Shown here: positions 54,346 through 62,967 of the stretch, piece after piece
Layout of the letters: each line of letters opens with the position of its first letter
Numbering within the stretch: position 1 is the first letter of the stretch
Assembly: GCA_021808665.1 (NCBI GenBank)
Contig: JAKBBA010000012.1
Span: 21,642-85,641 of the forward strand
Source of the DNA: Actinomycetes bacterium
GTDB taxonomy: Bacteria; Actinomycetota; Acidimicrobiia; Acidimicrobiales; Palsa-688
Length of the DNA: 64,000 nt
Direction of reading: 5' to 3'
Notes under the pieces: generated by a model
The model's database searches: none
The model's input: only the letters and a program-made list of their open reading frames with translations
Told to the model about the DNA's origin: nothing
Made by a program: the position numbers and the translations under genes

Positions 54346-55506
54346 ATGACCGCCAAAGGCAGAGTGGCTATCGTCGGGGCGGCGGAGACGGAGCGCATCG
54401 GCGTGGTGCCCGACGTGTCGGCGCTTGAGATGCACGCCGAGTCCGCTCGGCGGGCGGTCGCCGACGCTGGGATGACACTCGGCGACGTCGACGGGGTGGC
54501 AGCAGCCGGTCTGTCACCTATATCGGTAGCTCACTACCTGGGGATCACCCCGAACTACGTGGACGCCACGTCCATCGGGGGATGCTCGTTCCTCGTGCAC
54601 GTACGCCACGCGGCGGCGGCGATCAGCGCCGGCCTCGCCGACGTGATCTTGATAACCCACGGCGAGTCCGGTCGGTCCCGGACGGGAGCGCCTCCGCGCG
54701 CAGCCGACCCCGCCTCCCCCCAAGGACAGTTCGAGGCGCCGTACGGGACTCTCGGACCGCCGACGCTCTTCCCCATGGGAGTGCTTCGCTACATGAAGCG
54801 CTACGGGCTGACCCACGAGCAGTTGGCGTCGGTGGCGGTCGCTCAGCGCCGCTGGTCCTCCAGGGTTCCCAGAGCGATGTTCCGTGACCTGATAACCGTC
54901 GAGGATGTGATGGCGTCGCGGATGGTGTCGTACCCGATGCACCTTTTGGAGTGCTGCTTGGTCACCGACGGTGGAGGCGCCCTGGTCGTCACGTCCGCTG
55001 CGAGGGCTAAAGCCCTGCCGGGGCCCAAACCAGCGGTCTACGTGCTCGGCACCGGCGAGGCCGCGGAAACGCCGCTCGTGTCGATGATGGAGGACTTCAC
55101 CACGTCGAAAGCTTTCACTGTGTCCGCGTCGAGGGCTTTCGCCGAGGCGGGCATCACACCGTCCGACGTTGACCATCTGATGGTCTACGACGCGTTCGCT
55201 CACCTGCCGATCTACGGGCTGGAAGACCTCGGCTTCGTCGGGCGCGGCGAGGCGGGGGCTTTCATCGAGGAAGGCAACACCTCCCCGGGCGGGCGACTGC
55301 CGATGAACACGAACGGCGGCGGCCTTTCCTACACCCACACCGGCATGTACGGCATGTTCCTGGTTCAAGAATCGATACGACAGCTACGCGGCGAGGCGTC
55401 AGCGCAGGTCCCCGGGGTGCAAACGAGCGTCGCACAAGGGGTTGGGGGGATGTTCATGTCCGCCGGGACGCTGGTGCTCGGCACAGAGACTGTCGCCGGC
55501 GCATGA
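54346..55506 (+). CDS. Thiolase-like (Ltp/SCP2-type) protein
   Basis: 386 residues. Thiolase fold with DATSIGGCSFLVHVRHAAAA around the position of the nucleophilic Cys, YDAFAHLPIYGLEDLGF and NTNGGGLSYTHTGMYGMF. The last replaces the usual GGxxxxGHPxGA active-site element, as in Ltp-type aldolases/thiolases. With the adjacent DUF35 protein it likely forms a heteromer that cleaves or forms a C-C bond on a CoA thioester. Thiolysis versus retro-aldol cannot be decided from sequence. Confidence 0.88.
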   Translation: MTAKGRVAIVGAAETERIGVVPDVSALEMHAESARRAVADAGMTLGDVDGVAAAGLSPISVAHYLGITPNYVDATSIGGCSFLVHVRHAAAAISAGLADVILITHGESGRSRTGAPPRAADPASPQGQFEAPYGTLGPPTLFPMGVLRYMKRYGLTHEQLASVAVAQRRWSSRVPRAMFRDLITVEDVMASRMVSYPMHLLECCLVTDGGGALVVTSAARAKALPGPKPAVYVLGTGEAAETPLVSMMEDFTTSKAFTVSASRAFAEAGITPSDVDHLMVYDAFAHLPIYGLEDLGFVGRGEAGAFIEEGNTSPGGRLPMNTNGGGLSYTHTGMYGMFLVQESIRQLRGEASAQVPGVQTSVAQGVGGMFMSAGTLVLGTETVAGA

Positions 55507-55611
55507 CCACAGCCGGTATCACGAACATTTCCACCCCGCCGCGCCGCCTTCGAGGCGCTGGCCTGAAAATGTCCGCAAACAAGTGGCACTTGACTAGACG
55601 AGGAGGACATC

Positions 55612-56832
55612 ATGGAACTGGACCTTGGTCCCCAGTACAGCGAGTTTCGGGCGGAGATGCGCTCGTGGATCTCGAATAACGCCCCGGCGGGTCTGGAGGG
55701 TCTCGCTAACTGGGGGTGGCAGCCGGTAGCGGGCGGCCGTCAAGGTGCGCAGCGGCTCAAGGCCATGGAGGATCCGATCTACCGGGAGTGGGAGGCTCGG
55801 CTGAGCGACGCCCACCTGATATGCGCGACGTGGCCCGAGCAGTACGGGGGGCGAGGATGGGACGCCGTGCGCTTCGCCGTGTTCAGCGAGGAGCTCCGCC
55901 GTCACGGCGTGCCAGTCGTTCGGCGCGGCATGGGAGAAACTCTCGTCGGTCCCGCGATCATCGTCCACGGCACCCCCGAGCAAAAGGCGTACTTCCTGCC
56001 GCGCATCGTCGCCGGCGTAGACGTCTACTGCCAGGGTTACTCCGAACCTGACCACGGTTCGGACCTGGGCGCCGTAGAAACACGCGGAGTGCTCGACGGC
56101 GACGAGCTGGTCATCCACGGCCAGAAGGTGTGGACGTCAGGCGCCCAGCGGGCGAACATGATCTTCGTGTTGTGCCGGACCGACCCTGACGCCCCCAAGC
56201 ACAGAGGACTGTCGTACGTCTTGGTTCCCTTCGGCCCCGAAAACGGTGTCACCGTCCGACCTCTCCGGCAGATCTCGGGTGCTGCAGAGTTCTGCGAGGA
56301 CTTCTTCGAGGGCTCACGAGCCCCGCTGTTCAACGTCATAGGCGGGCTCAACAACGGCTGGGCGCCGGCGATGACCACTTTGGGCTTCGAGCGCGGCGGT
56401 AACGCCACCACCGCCCATCTCGGCTTCGAGCAGGAACTGTGGGACCTTATCCACGTGGCGCAGAAGAACGGCAAAAGCCACGACCCCCTGACCCGTCAGC
56501 GCCTGGCGTGGGCGTACACCCACGTGCAGCTCATGCGCTTCGCCGGTCTGCGGCTGCTCGCTTCCCTGGCCGGGGGTAAGGAACCCGGACCGGAGGCGTC
56601 CATCTCGAAACTGTTTTGGAGCGAATACCACAAGACTTTCGGCGAGATAGCGCTCGACGTCGTCGGGACGCAGGCTATGGTCCGGCCGGGCGGGGACGGC
56701 TACGCCACCGACGACTGGCAGGACGTGTTCCTCTCCAGCCGGGCTGGCACCATCTATTCCGGGACGAGCCAAATACAAAAGAACATCGTCGGGGAACGCG
56801 CTCTCGGTCTCCCCAAAGAACCCCAACGCTAG
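55612..56832 (+). CDS. Acyl-CoA dehydrogenase family protein
   Basis: 406 residues. FAD enzyme. GYSEPDHGSDLGAVETRG in the FAD/substrate region, WTSGAQRANMIFVLCRT in the middle domain and GTSQIQKNIVGERALGLPK at the end. It introduces an alpha-beta double bond into an acyl-CoA. A good GAGGAGG precedes the ATG. The usual catalytic Glu position in the C-terminal domain could not be assigned with certainty. A separate 105-base gap upstream carries a short GC hairpin. Confidence 0.92.
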   Translation: MELDLGPQYSEFRAEMRSWISNNAPAGLEGLANWGWQPVAGGRQGAQRLKAMEDPIYREWEARLSDAHLICATWPEQYGGRGWDAVRFAVFSEELRRHGVPVVRRGMGETLVGPAIIVHGTPEQKAYFLPRIVAGVDVYCQGYSEPDHGSDLGAVETRGVLDGDELVIHGQKVWTSGAQRANMIFVLCRTDPDAPKHRGLSYVLVPFGPENGVTVRPLRQISGAAEFCEDFFEGSRAPLFNVIGGLNNGWAPAMTTLGFERGGNATTAHLGFEQELWDLIHVAQKNGKSHDPLTRQRLAWAYTHVQLMRFAGLRLLASLAGGKEPGPEASISKLFWSEYHKTFGEIALDVVGTQAMVRPGGDGYATDDWQDVFLSSRAGTIYSGTSQIQKNIVGERALGLPKEPQR

Positions 56833-56848
56833 GACAGGACGGCACTAA

Positions 56849-57772
56849 ATGGCAGGTATCTGCGAAGGTCGAATAGCTATCGTCACCGGCGCCGGCAGGG
56901 GGATAGGCCGTTCGCACGCCGTCGAGCTTGCACGCCAAGGGGCGAGGGTCGTCGTAAACGACGTCGGGGCGGAGGTGGACGGTTCGGGCTCCTCCGACGG
57001 TCCGGCCGGGGAGGTGGTCGACGAGATCCGCTCGATGGGAGCCGAAGCCGTCGCGAACGGGGAGGACGTGTCGGATTGGGACGGCGCCGGGCGTCTGATC
57101 CGCTGCGCCATAGACACCTTCGGCGGGCTAGACGTTTTGATCAACAACGCCGGGATCCTAAGAGACCGCATGCTCGTCAACATGACCATCGACGAGTGGG
57201 ACGACGTCATCAGGGTCCACCTTCGCGGCACGTTCGCCCCGACACGGTGGGCAGCGGCTTACTGGAGGGACCGGGCTAAAGACGGCGAATCCAACGACGC
57301 CCGGGTGATCAACACCAGCTCGTCGTCGGGTATCTACGGCAACGTCGGCCAGACCAACTACGGGGCTGCGAAAGCGGGGATAGCGTCGTTCACTGTCATA
57401 GCCGCCAAGGAACTGGCCCGCTACGGGGTTACGGTGAACGCTCTGGCCCCCGGGGCGCGCACCAGGATGACCGAGGAGCTCCAGCGGGCGCGAGGGGTTG
57501 AGCCGCCCAAGCCCGGGGAGTTCGACTCCAGGTCCCCTGATAACATCGCCCCTCTCGCTGCGTGGCTCGCCAGCGCCGAGTCGGCAGACGTGACTGGACG
57601 GGTGTTCAACGTCGCCGGCGGCCGTGTGAGCGTCGCCGAAGGTTGGCACGCCGGCCCTCAGGCTGACAAGGACGGCCGGTGGGATCCGGCCGAGCTCGGC
57701 CCGGTGGTCTTGGACCTAGTCCGCCGGGCGGCTCCCAACGCCGGCATGGACGGCCGGATCCCCCAGGACTAG
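56849..57772 (+). CDS. SDR family, 3-hydroxyacyl-CoA dehydrogenase-like
   Basis: 307 residues. VTGAGRGIGRSHAVELARQG, VVNDVGAEVDGSGSS, NNAGILRDRML, NTSSSSGIYG and YGAAKAG. The DVG...GSGSS insert and ILRDRM match the dehydrogenase part of peroxisomal-type multifunctional enzyme 2. It would oxidise the 3-hydroxyacyl-CoA made after the acyl-CoA dehydrogenase step. No hydratase gene is present in the operon. Its stop lies against the convergent serine-hydrolase gene. Confidence 0.9.
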   Translation: MAGICEGRIAIVTGAGRGIGRSHAVELARQGARVVVNDVGAEVDGSGSSDGPAGEVVDEIRSMGAEAVANGEDVSDWDGAGRLIRCAIDTFGGLDVLINNAGILRDRMLVNMTIDEWDDVIRVHLRGTFAPTRWAAAYWRDRAKDGESNDARVINTSSSSGIYGNVGQTNYGAAKAGIASFTVIAAKELARYGVTVNALAPGARTRMTEELQRARGVEPPKPGEFDSRSPDNIAPLAAWLASAESADVTGRVFNVAGGRVSVAEGWHAGPQADKDGRWDPAELGPVVLDLVRRAAPNAGMDGRIPQD

Positions 57773-58992
57773 TCGACTATCGACGGGTAGACCAGGGCGC
57801 GAAGCTGCCCAGCGAAGTTAAACGTCCCGGACGGCAGGAACTGCGTCATGAAAACCACCACCAGGTCCTCGGCCGGGTCCACCCAGAACGTCGTCGAAGC
57901 GGCGCCGCCCCACATGTACTCGCCTGCGGAGCCGATCACCGCGGCCTGGGCGGGGCCGGCGGAAACGGCCATCGAAAGGCCGAACCCTTTGCCCTCGAAG
58001 CCGGCCTCCCCGTAGCCGCCGGGCAGGGCGAAGTCAGGCATCGTCGCGCCGCCGGGCAGGTGGTTGATCGTCATCAGCTCGACGGTCTTGCGGCCCAGTA
58101 TCCGCCGGCCGTCGAGCTCCCCTCCCCGGCGCATCATCTCGGCGAAACGGAGGTAGTCGCCGATCGTCGACACGAGACCGCCGCCGCCGGAGAGAAACGA
58201 CGGCTCGCTCAGGTACACGCTGTCCGCCGGGTCGTCCACGAGGATCAGCTCTTTGTCGGCGTTACGCCCATACGACGCGGCGAAACGGGGAACGTCTTGG
58301 GACTTCACGTAAAAGGCGGTGTCGGACATGCCGAGCGGAGCGAAGATCTCGGCTTCGAGGTACTCGTCGAAGCGTTTACCCGACATGATCTCGACGAGAC
58401 GGCCGCACACGTCGAGGCCGAGGGAGTACAGCCAGTGCGTGCCGGGATGGAAACGCAGCGGTGTCTGACCGAGACGCTCGGCCATGGCCTCCAAGTCGGG
58501 GTCGATCCTAAAGCGCGCCCGTGAACGGGTACCCAACGCTTCGACTTCGAGGTCCGCGTTGGCCAGGCCGTAGCCGATCCCGGCGGTGTGCATCATCAAG
58601 TCCCGTATCTGAACCGGCCTGGACGGCTCCACAAGGCGGGTGGCGCCCGAGTCGTCCACCTCGGCGACCTGCAGGTTCGCCCAGGACGGGATGAACCTGC
58701 TCACAGGGTCCGACAGGGCGAACATCCCCCGCTCGTAGAGCGTCATGAGAGCCACGGCGCTGATCGGCTTGGTCATCGAGTAGATCCGCCAGATGGTGTC
58801 CTCGGCGACGGGGACGCCGCGTTCCCGGTCTGCGAGGCCGACGGCACCGTAGTGGGCGACGGCGCCCCGTCTCATCACTGCCACCTGGCAGCCTGCCACC
58901 CTCCCCCGCTCGACGTAGTTCCTGCGCAGGTGCTCGTCGATGCGGGAAAGGCGGGTGGGGTCCATCCCGGCGGCTTTGGCGTCTGTCTCCAT
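57769..58992 (-). CDS. Beta-lactamase-family serine hydrolase (class C-like esterase)
   Basis: 407 residues from the ATG giving METDAKAAGMD. Catalytic SMTK at 72-75, YSLGLD as the YxN-like motif, and WGGAAST near the end in place of KTG. No signal peptide, so it is probably a cytoplasmic EstB-type esterase rather than a lactamase. A hydrolytic step on an ester or lactone in the neighbouring pathway is plausible. The 3' end overlaps the SDR stop by four bases (CTAG). Confidence 0.88.
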   Translation of the reverse strand: METDAKAAGMDPTRLSRIDEHLRRNYVERGRVAGCQVAVMRRGAVAHYGAVGLADRERGVPVAEDTIWRIYSMTKPISAVALMTLYERGMFALSDPVSRFIPSWANLQVAEVDDSGATRLVEPSRPVQIRDLMMHTAGIGYGLANADLEVEALGTRSRARFRIDPDLEAMAERLGQTPLRFHPGTHWLYSLGLDVCGRLVEIMSGKRFDEYLEAEIFAPLGMSDTAFYVKSQDVPRFAASYGRNADKELILVDDPADSVYLSEPSFLSGGGGLVSTIGDYLRFAEMMRRGGELDGRRILGRKTVELMTINHLPGGATMPDFALPGGYGEAGFEGKGFGLSMAVSAGPAQAAVIGSAGEYMWGGAASTTFWVDPAEDLVVVFMTQFLPSGTFNFAGQLRALVYPSIVD

Positions 58993-59032
58993 GCCACCGA
59001 TCCTACGCTGCGCTCCCCGCGCACGCTTGGGT

Positions 59033-59599
59033 CTACTCGGCGCCCGCGGCGCTACCACCCTCCGGCTCAGCACCCAGAGCCCGCTCGAAGCGCCCCTTGA
59101 ACGTCACATGGTTGACGAGTCCTGCCCCCATCTTGGACCAGGAGATACCCCACTCGCGCCGGTCGAGGTCGAACTCGGAGGTGACATCTATCGACGAGTC
59201 GGACGCGGAAAACTCTACCGGGAAGGTCTTCGGTCGAGTCTGCCCGCGAACTGTCAGGTCACCTCGAACGTCGGCTTTCCCCTCCGAGCGCAGCGTAGCT
59301 CCGGTCACGTTCAGTGTCATCGTGGGATATTTGACCGTCTCGAAGAAGTCAGCAGTCTGCAAATGGGCGTCGCGCTTTTTGTTAGCGGTGCTGACGGAGC
59401 TCATGTCGACAACGATCTCGGCTGAGAGGGCGCCGTCGTCGCCCACAGTGGCGATGCCGCTAAGTACCTTGGCGGTTCCTTTCACCCCGAGAACCCACAT
59501 GGCTTTCGTCGTAAACGACACGCTTGTCCCGGCAGCGTCGAGAACCCACTTCCCTGTCAGGGATTTCACGTCCACGCTCTTGGTTTCGACCTGATCCAC
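59033..59599 (-). CDS. YceI family protein
   Basis: About 188 residues. Lipocalin-like barrel: TGKWVLDAAGTSVSFTTKAM, VDMSSVSTANKKRDAHLQT, DFFETVKYPTMTL and the C-terminal WGISWSKMG. YceI proteins bind isoprenoid-type lipids. The GTG at 59599 has GGAGGT upstream; GTG 59611 is nearly as good, and the frame is open to 59854. No signal peptide, so cytoplasmic. Divergent from the MarR gene with an AT-rich stretch between. Confidence 0.88.
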   Translation of the reverse strand: MDQVETKSVDVKSLTGKWVLDAAGTSVSFTTKAMWVLGVKGTAKVLSGIATVGDDGALSAEIVVDMSSVSTANKKRDAHLQTADFFETVKYPTMTLNVTGATLRSEGKADVRGDLTVRGQTRPKTFPVEFSASDSSIDVTSEFDLDRREWGISWSKMGAGLVNHVTFKGRFERALGAEPEGGSAAGAE

Positions 59600-59698
59600 A
59601 TCTACCTCCACAGTTAGCTCTTCGATACACAGCAGTTCTGAGATACAAATAGTTTGTGCTTTCAAAGTATAGTACATGGCTGGGTCGGTTAAGTTGGA

Positions 59699-60295
59699 AT
59701 GGTGGCCGTTGGAGGATCCCGCAAATCCGACATTCGATCGGATAGCCCTGACAGCTCCGACGTGCCCGCCCGGCCTGCTGGCGAGGGGATCCCCGGGACC
59801 GCGGCACACGACGGAAGCTACGGAGGCGGCCCCGTCCAGGCCTGCGGCGTGCACGAAGGAGTCCGCAAGCTGATCGAGCTGTTCCCGAGGGTCGCACGGG
59901 GTCTACGACGGACCGTCCCTTCCACTACGGACGCAGATGCGGCACTTGGGAACCGGCACCGTTCGCTTCTGTCGGCGATCTACGACGGCGAGGCGACCGT
60001 CGGTTCGCTTGCGGCGACCCTAGGCTTGAACCTCGCCACGACCAGCGGGCTGATCGCCGACTTGGAGCGGGCGGGTTTCGCCGAACGCTACAGCGATCCC
60101 GTAGATCGCCGCCGGACGATCGTGAGAGTGCCGTCCACCAGGCGCGGCTGCGCCGAGCGCTGGCTGGACGGCTCCAACGTTGCGTTGGTGAGGGCGATGG
60201 AGCATCTGAGCCCCCAGGAGAGAGCCGCCTTGGTGAAAGCGATGACGTACCTCGACGGCGAACTCAACGGTACTCCGAGCACCACGTTTGGCTGA
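59699..60295 (+). CDS. MarR-like winged-helix regulator
   Basis: 198 residues as read. Winged helix at about 95-150: ATVGSLAATLGLNLATTSGL, IADLERAGFAERYSDPVDRR and the DRR wing. The first 50 residues look non-conserved, and the GTG at 59849 (VHEGVRKLIEL) may be the true start. Likely controls the divergent YceI gene or the surrounding catabolic genes. The ligand is unknown. Confidence 0.7.
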   Translation: MVAVGGSRKSDIRSDSPDSSDVPARPAGEGIPGTAAHDGSYGGGPVQACGVHEGVRKLIELFPRVARGLRRTVPSTTDADAALGNRHRSLLSAIYDGEATVGSLAATLGLNLATTSGLIADLERAGFAERYSDPVDRRRTIVRVPSTRRGCAERWLDGSNVALVRAMEHLSPQERAALVKAMTYLDGELNGTPSTTFG

Positions 60296-60362
60296 GAGGA
60301 TGGGCTATGGAGTCACTCCCCCAGCAGACCCTCGACGGAATGATCGAATCGCCGAGACGCCG

Positions 60363-60635
60363 ATGCGGCGCCGGGTTGTCGTGTCGGGGAGGGTGCAAGG
60401 CGTAGGGTTTCGCCAAGCGGCGCTCGCCGCGGCGGCCCGGCGTCACGTCGCCGGCTGGGTGCGCAACCACCGCGACGGGCGGGTCGAAGCCGTGTTCGAA
60501 GGCCCGCCGGGCGACGTCGTCGCTTTGGTCGAATGGTGCCGGCGCGGGCCTCCTCTAGCGGAGGTCACGGGCCTGGAAGTGTTCGAGGAGAGTCCCGAAC
60601 TTCTAATCGGTTTCCGCATAGCGTCCACCGCCTGA
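60363..60635 (+). CDS. Acylphosphatase
   Basis: 90 residues from the ATG giving MRRRVVVSGRVQGVGFRQAA, the catalytic loop with the essential Arg. The Asn is in AGWVRNHRDGRVEAVFEG. Hydrolyses acyl phosphates such as acetyl phosphate. In the same direction as the MarR gene, whose end lies 68 bases upstream. Confidence 0.9.
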   Translation: MRRRVVVSGRVQGVGFRQAALAAAARRHVAGWVRNHRDGRVEAVFEGPPGDVVALVEWCRRGPPLAEVTGLEVFEESPELLIGFRIASTA

Positions 60636-60680
60636 ACGCTCTCCCACCTGTCGCTGTCAGCGCAGGCTAAGGTCGCCTTC

Positions 60681-61640
60681 ATGGCCGGGGAATACGTCAG
60701 AGGAGCGTTGGAGGTGGCCGACGGCGTGTGGGCCTACCTGCAGCCCGACGGCAGCTGGGGATGGTCCAACGCCGGCCTCGTCTGCGGCCCCGAATCTTCG
60801 CTTCTGGTAGACACCCTGTTCGACTTGGACCTGACCAGGGAGATGCTCGACGTCCTGGCCAGGCAGGCGACACCGGACGCTCCGATCTCCACGGTCGTAA
60901 ACACCCACGCGAACGGCGACCACTGCTACGGGAACTGGCTGGTACGCGACGCCGAGATCGTCGCTTCGAAAGCCTGCGCGGCCGAGATGGCGAAGTCGCC
61001 CCCGTCTGAGATGGCCGCGACGATGGCCGGCGTCGACGAAGCTGGGGAGGTCGGAGCGTTCCTGAAGGCGATCTTCGGGGCTTTCAACTTCGACGGGATA
61101 GAAGCCGCCTTGCCGTCGCGGGTCTTCGAAGGCGAGTTGGAGCTCAAAGTCGGTGACCGGACGGTGAAGCTGATCGAGGTCGGTCCGGCCCACACCGGCG
61201 GAGACGTGATCGTCTACCTACCCGACGAGCGCGTCGTCTTTACCGGCGACATCGTCTTCCACGGCGGGCACCCGATCATATGGGCGGGTCCCGTAGCCAA
61301 CTGGATCGCCGCTTGCGAGCGGGTGGCAGCCCTGGGACCGTCGGTGGTAGTGCCAGGCCACGGCCCACTAGCCGGCCCAGAGGTTCTAGACGACCTGATC
61401 GGCTACTTCCGATGGCTCTTCGAGGAGGCAAGGGTGCGCTTCGAAGCGGGGATGACAGCCCCTGACGCTGCCGCCGACATCGGCACAGGACCGTACTCGG
61501 GTTGGACGGACTCCGAGCGCATGGCCGTCAACGTTCGCGCCGTCTACCGGGACCTCGGCGCGACCCTTGAAATGAGGCGCGGCAACTCCGGGTCGGTTTT
61601 CGCTGCGATGTCCGACCTGTACTGGCGCTCGCGCCGCTAG
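60681..61640 (+). CDS. MBL-fold metallo-hydrolase
   Basis: 319 residues. The metal motif is THANGDHCYGN (H76, N78, D80, H81), so the second His of HxHxDH is Asn. Further ligands are in GPAHTGGDV, FTGDIVF and VPGHGPLAG. No signal peptide. The Asn variant occurs in a recognisable MBL subfamily and suggests one altered metal site. Substrate unknown. Ends in a CTAG shared with the convergent dioxygenase stop. Confidence 0.88.
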   Translation: MAGEYVRGALEVADGVWAYLQPDGSWGWSNAGLVCGPESSLLVDTLFDLDLTREMLDVLARQATPDAPISTVVNTHANGDHCYGNWLVRDAEIVASKACAAEMAKSPPSEMAATMAGVDEAGEVGAFLKAIFGAFNFDGIEAALPSRVFEGELELKVGDRTVKLIEVGPAHTGGDVIVYLPDERVVFTGDIVFHGGHPIIWAGPVANWIAACERVAALGPSVVVPGHGPLAGPEVLDDLIGYFRWLFEEARVRFEAGMTAPDAAADIGTGPYSGWTDSERMAVNVRAVYRDLGATLEMRRGNSGSVFAAMSDLYWRSRR

Positions 61641-62533
61641 ACGCTGTCACGGGCTAGGACCACGTCACGTTCGAGGCTGTACCACCAGCCGTCGCAGCCT
61701 TTCGGGGTTCCAGGCTCCTCAGGCTCGTGGCGTACGAAACTGCACACCAGCGACGGTTTCACCCCGAACACAGCGTCGGATTCCAAGTAGCGGCTCTCGC
61801 CGTCGAAGAAGTGGGTGGTCAGCGTCCGCATCCCCGGCGCCGACACCTTGAGATGGATGTGAGCGGGCCTCCACGGATGACGGCCGGTCGCTGCGAGCAT
61901 CGCCCCGACCGGGCCGTCGTCGGGTATCTGATAGTCGGTCGGCCTGACAGTCCAGAACGAGAACCGCCCGTCGACGCCGGTTCGGAAGACTCCCCGCAGG
62001 TTGCCGGCGGGCTGGCCGGGATCTTGAAGGGCGTACATCCCGTTCGGCGCGTTCTGCCACACGTCGAGTGTTGCAGCACCGACGGGATCCCCGGACTCGT
62101 CGAGGACTTTGCCACACACGAGCGTCGGTTCTTTCACGTCCGTGGTCTCTGCGATGGACGCGCCCATCTCCCTTTCGGGCGACCCTTCCTTGTAGAAGGG
62201 GCCTAGCACCGTTGACTCAGTTGCATTCCGAGTAGCCGAGGCGGAGGCAACGGCGTCGACGACCATCGACAAGCCGAGCGTGTCCGATAGGAGGATCATC
62301 TCGTGGCGCTCGGGGCTGCAGAGCTTGCCGACAGCGGTCAGGAACTCTACTCCTGAGCGCCATTCGTCGGTGCTCAGCGAGTTGTCGATAGCGAAGCTGT
62401 GCAAGCGCGCGACGAGGTCCTCCATGAGCAGACGTAGCCGAGCGTCGGGAGTGGTGGCGAAGCGGCGGACCACCTCGTCGCTGATCTGATCGGCCGTGCG
62501 ACCCCCCGCTTGTTGGTGTTGTTCGGCTTCCAC
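61637..62533 (-). CDS. Intradiol ring-cleavage dioxygenase
   Basis: 298 residues from the GTG after GGGGAGG. Fe(III) ligands Tyr167 (NGMYALQDP), Tyr201 (RPTDYQIPDDGP), His225 and His227 (RPAHIHLKVSAPG). The N-terminal helical dimer domain and TESTVLGPFY place it with catechol / hydroxyquinol 1,2-dioxygenases. Opens a dihydroxylated ring between the two hydroxyls. No muconate-pathway genes accompany it here, so the substrate is open. Confidence 0.9.
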   Translation of the reverse strand: MEAEQHQQAGGRTADQISDEVVRRFATTPDARLRLLMEDLVARLHSFAIDNSLSTDEWRSGVEFLTAVGKLCSPERHEMILLSDTLGLSMVVDAVASASATRNATESTVLGPFYKEGSPEREMGASIAETTDVKEPTLVCGKVLDESGDPVGAATLDVWQNAPNGMYALQDPGQPAGNLRGVFRTGVDGRFSFWTVRPTDYQIPDDGPVGAMLAATGRHPWRPAHIHLKVSAPGMRTLTTHFFDGESRYLESDAVFGVKPSLVCSFVRHEPEEPGTPKGCDGWWYSLERDVVLARDSV

Positions 62534-62669
62534 GCTGGCCTCCCCGCCTATATACAGACCGGCTGCTTTCGCTGGCCTGTGGAGATGGTAGCGACGGCCC
62601 GGCGGTCGGGCGTCGCGGACGGGATCATCGCGCCGGAAGAAACCCTCCGCCGAACGGGTTCCTCTCACT

Positions 62670-62963
62670 ATGGTGACAGCAACCTGGAACGGCGCCATAA
62701 TCGCCGAAAGTGACGACACCGTCGTAGTCGAAGGAAACCACTACTTTCCTCTCGAAGCGGTCGCTTCCGAATATCTACGAAAGAGCGACACGACTTCTCG
62801 CTGCCCCTGGAAGGGCCAAGCCAGCTATTACAGCCTTGAGGTGGACGGCAATACGAATGTTGACGCTGCCTGGTATTACCCTTCGCCCAGCGAGGCTGCC
62901 AAGTCGATCACGGGGAGGGTCGCCTTCTGGAGGGGCGTGAAAGTAGAGGAGAAGCCCTCCTAG
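62670..62963 (+). CDS. DUF427 protein
   Basis: 97 residues. TATWNGAIIAESDDTVVVEG, HYFPLEAV, TSRCPWKGQASYYSL and AWYYPSPSEAAKSITGRVAF are diagnostic of DUF427. Small beta-sandwich of unknown function, common in actinobacteria. Convergent with the Cys-rich gene four bases later. Confidence 0.9.
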   Translation: MVTATWNGAIIAESDDTVVVEGNHYFPLEAVASEYLRKSDTTSRCPWKGQASYYSLEVDGNTNVDAAWYYPSPSEAAKSITGRVAFWRGVKVEEKPS

Positions 62964-62967
62964 AAGG

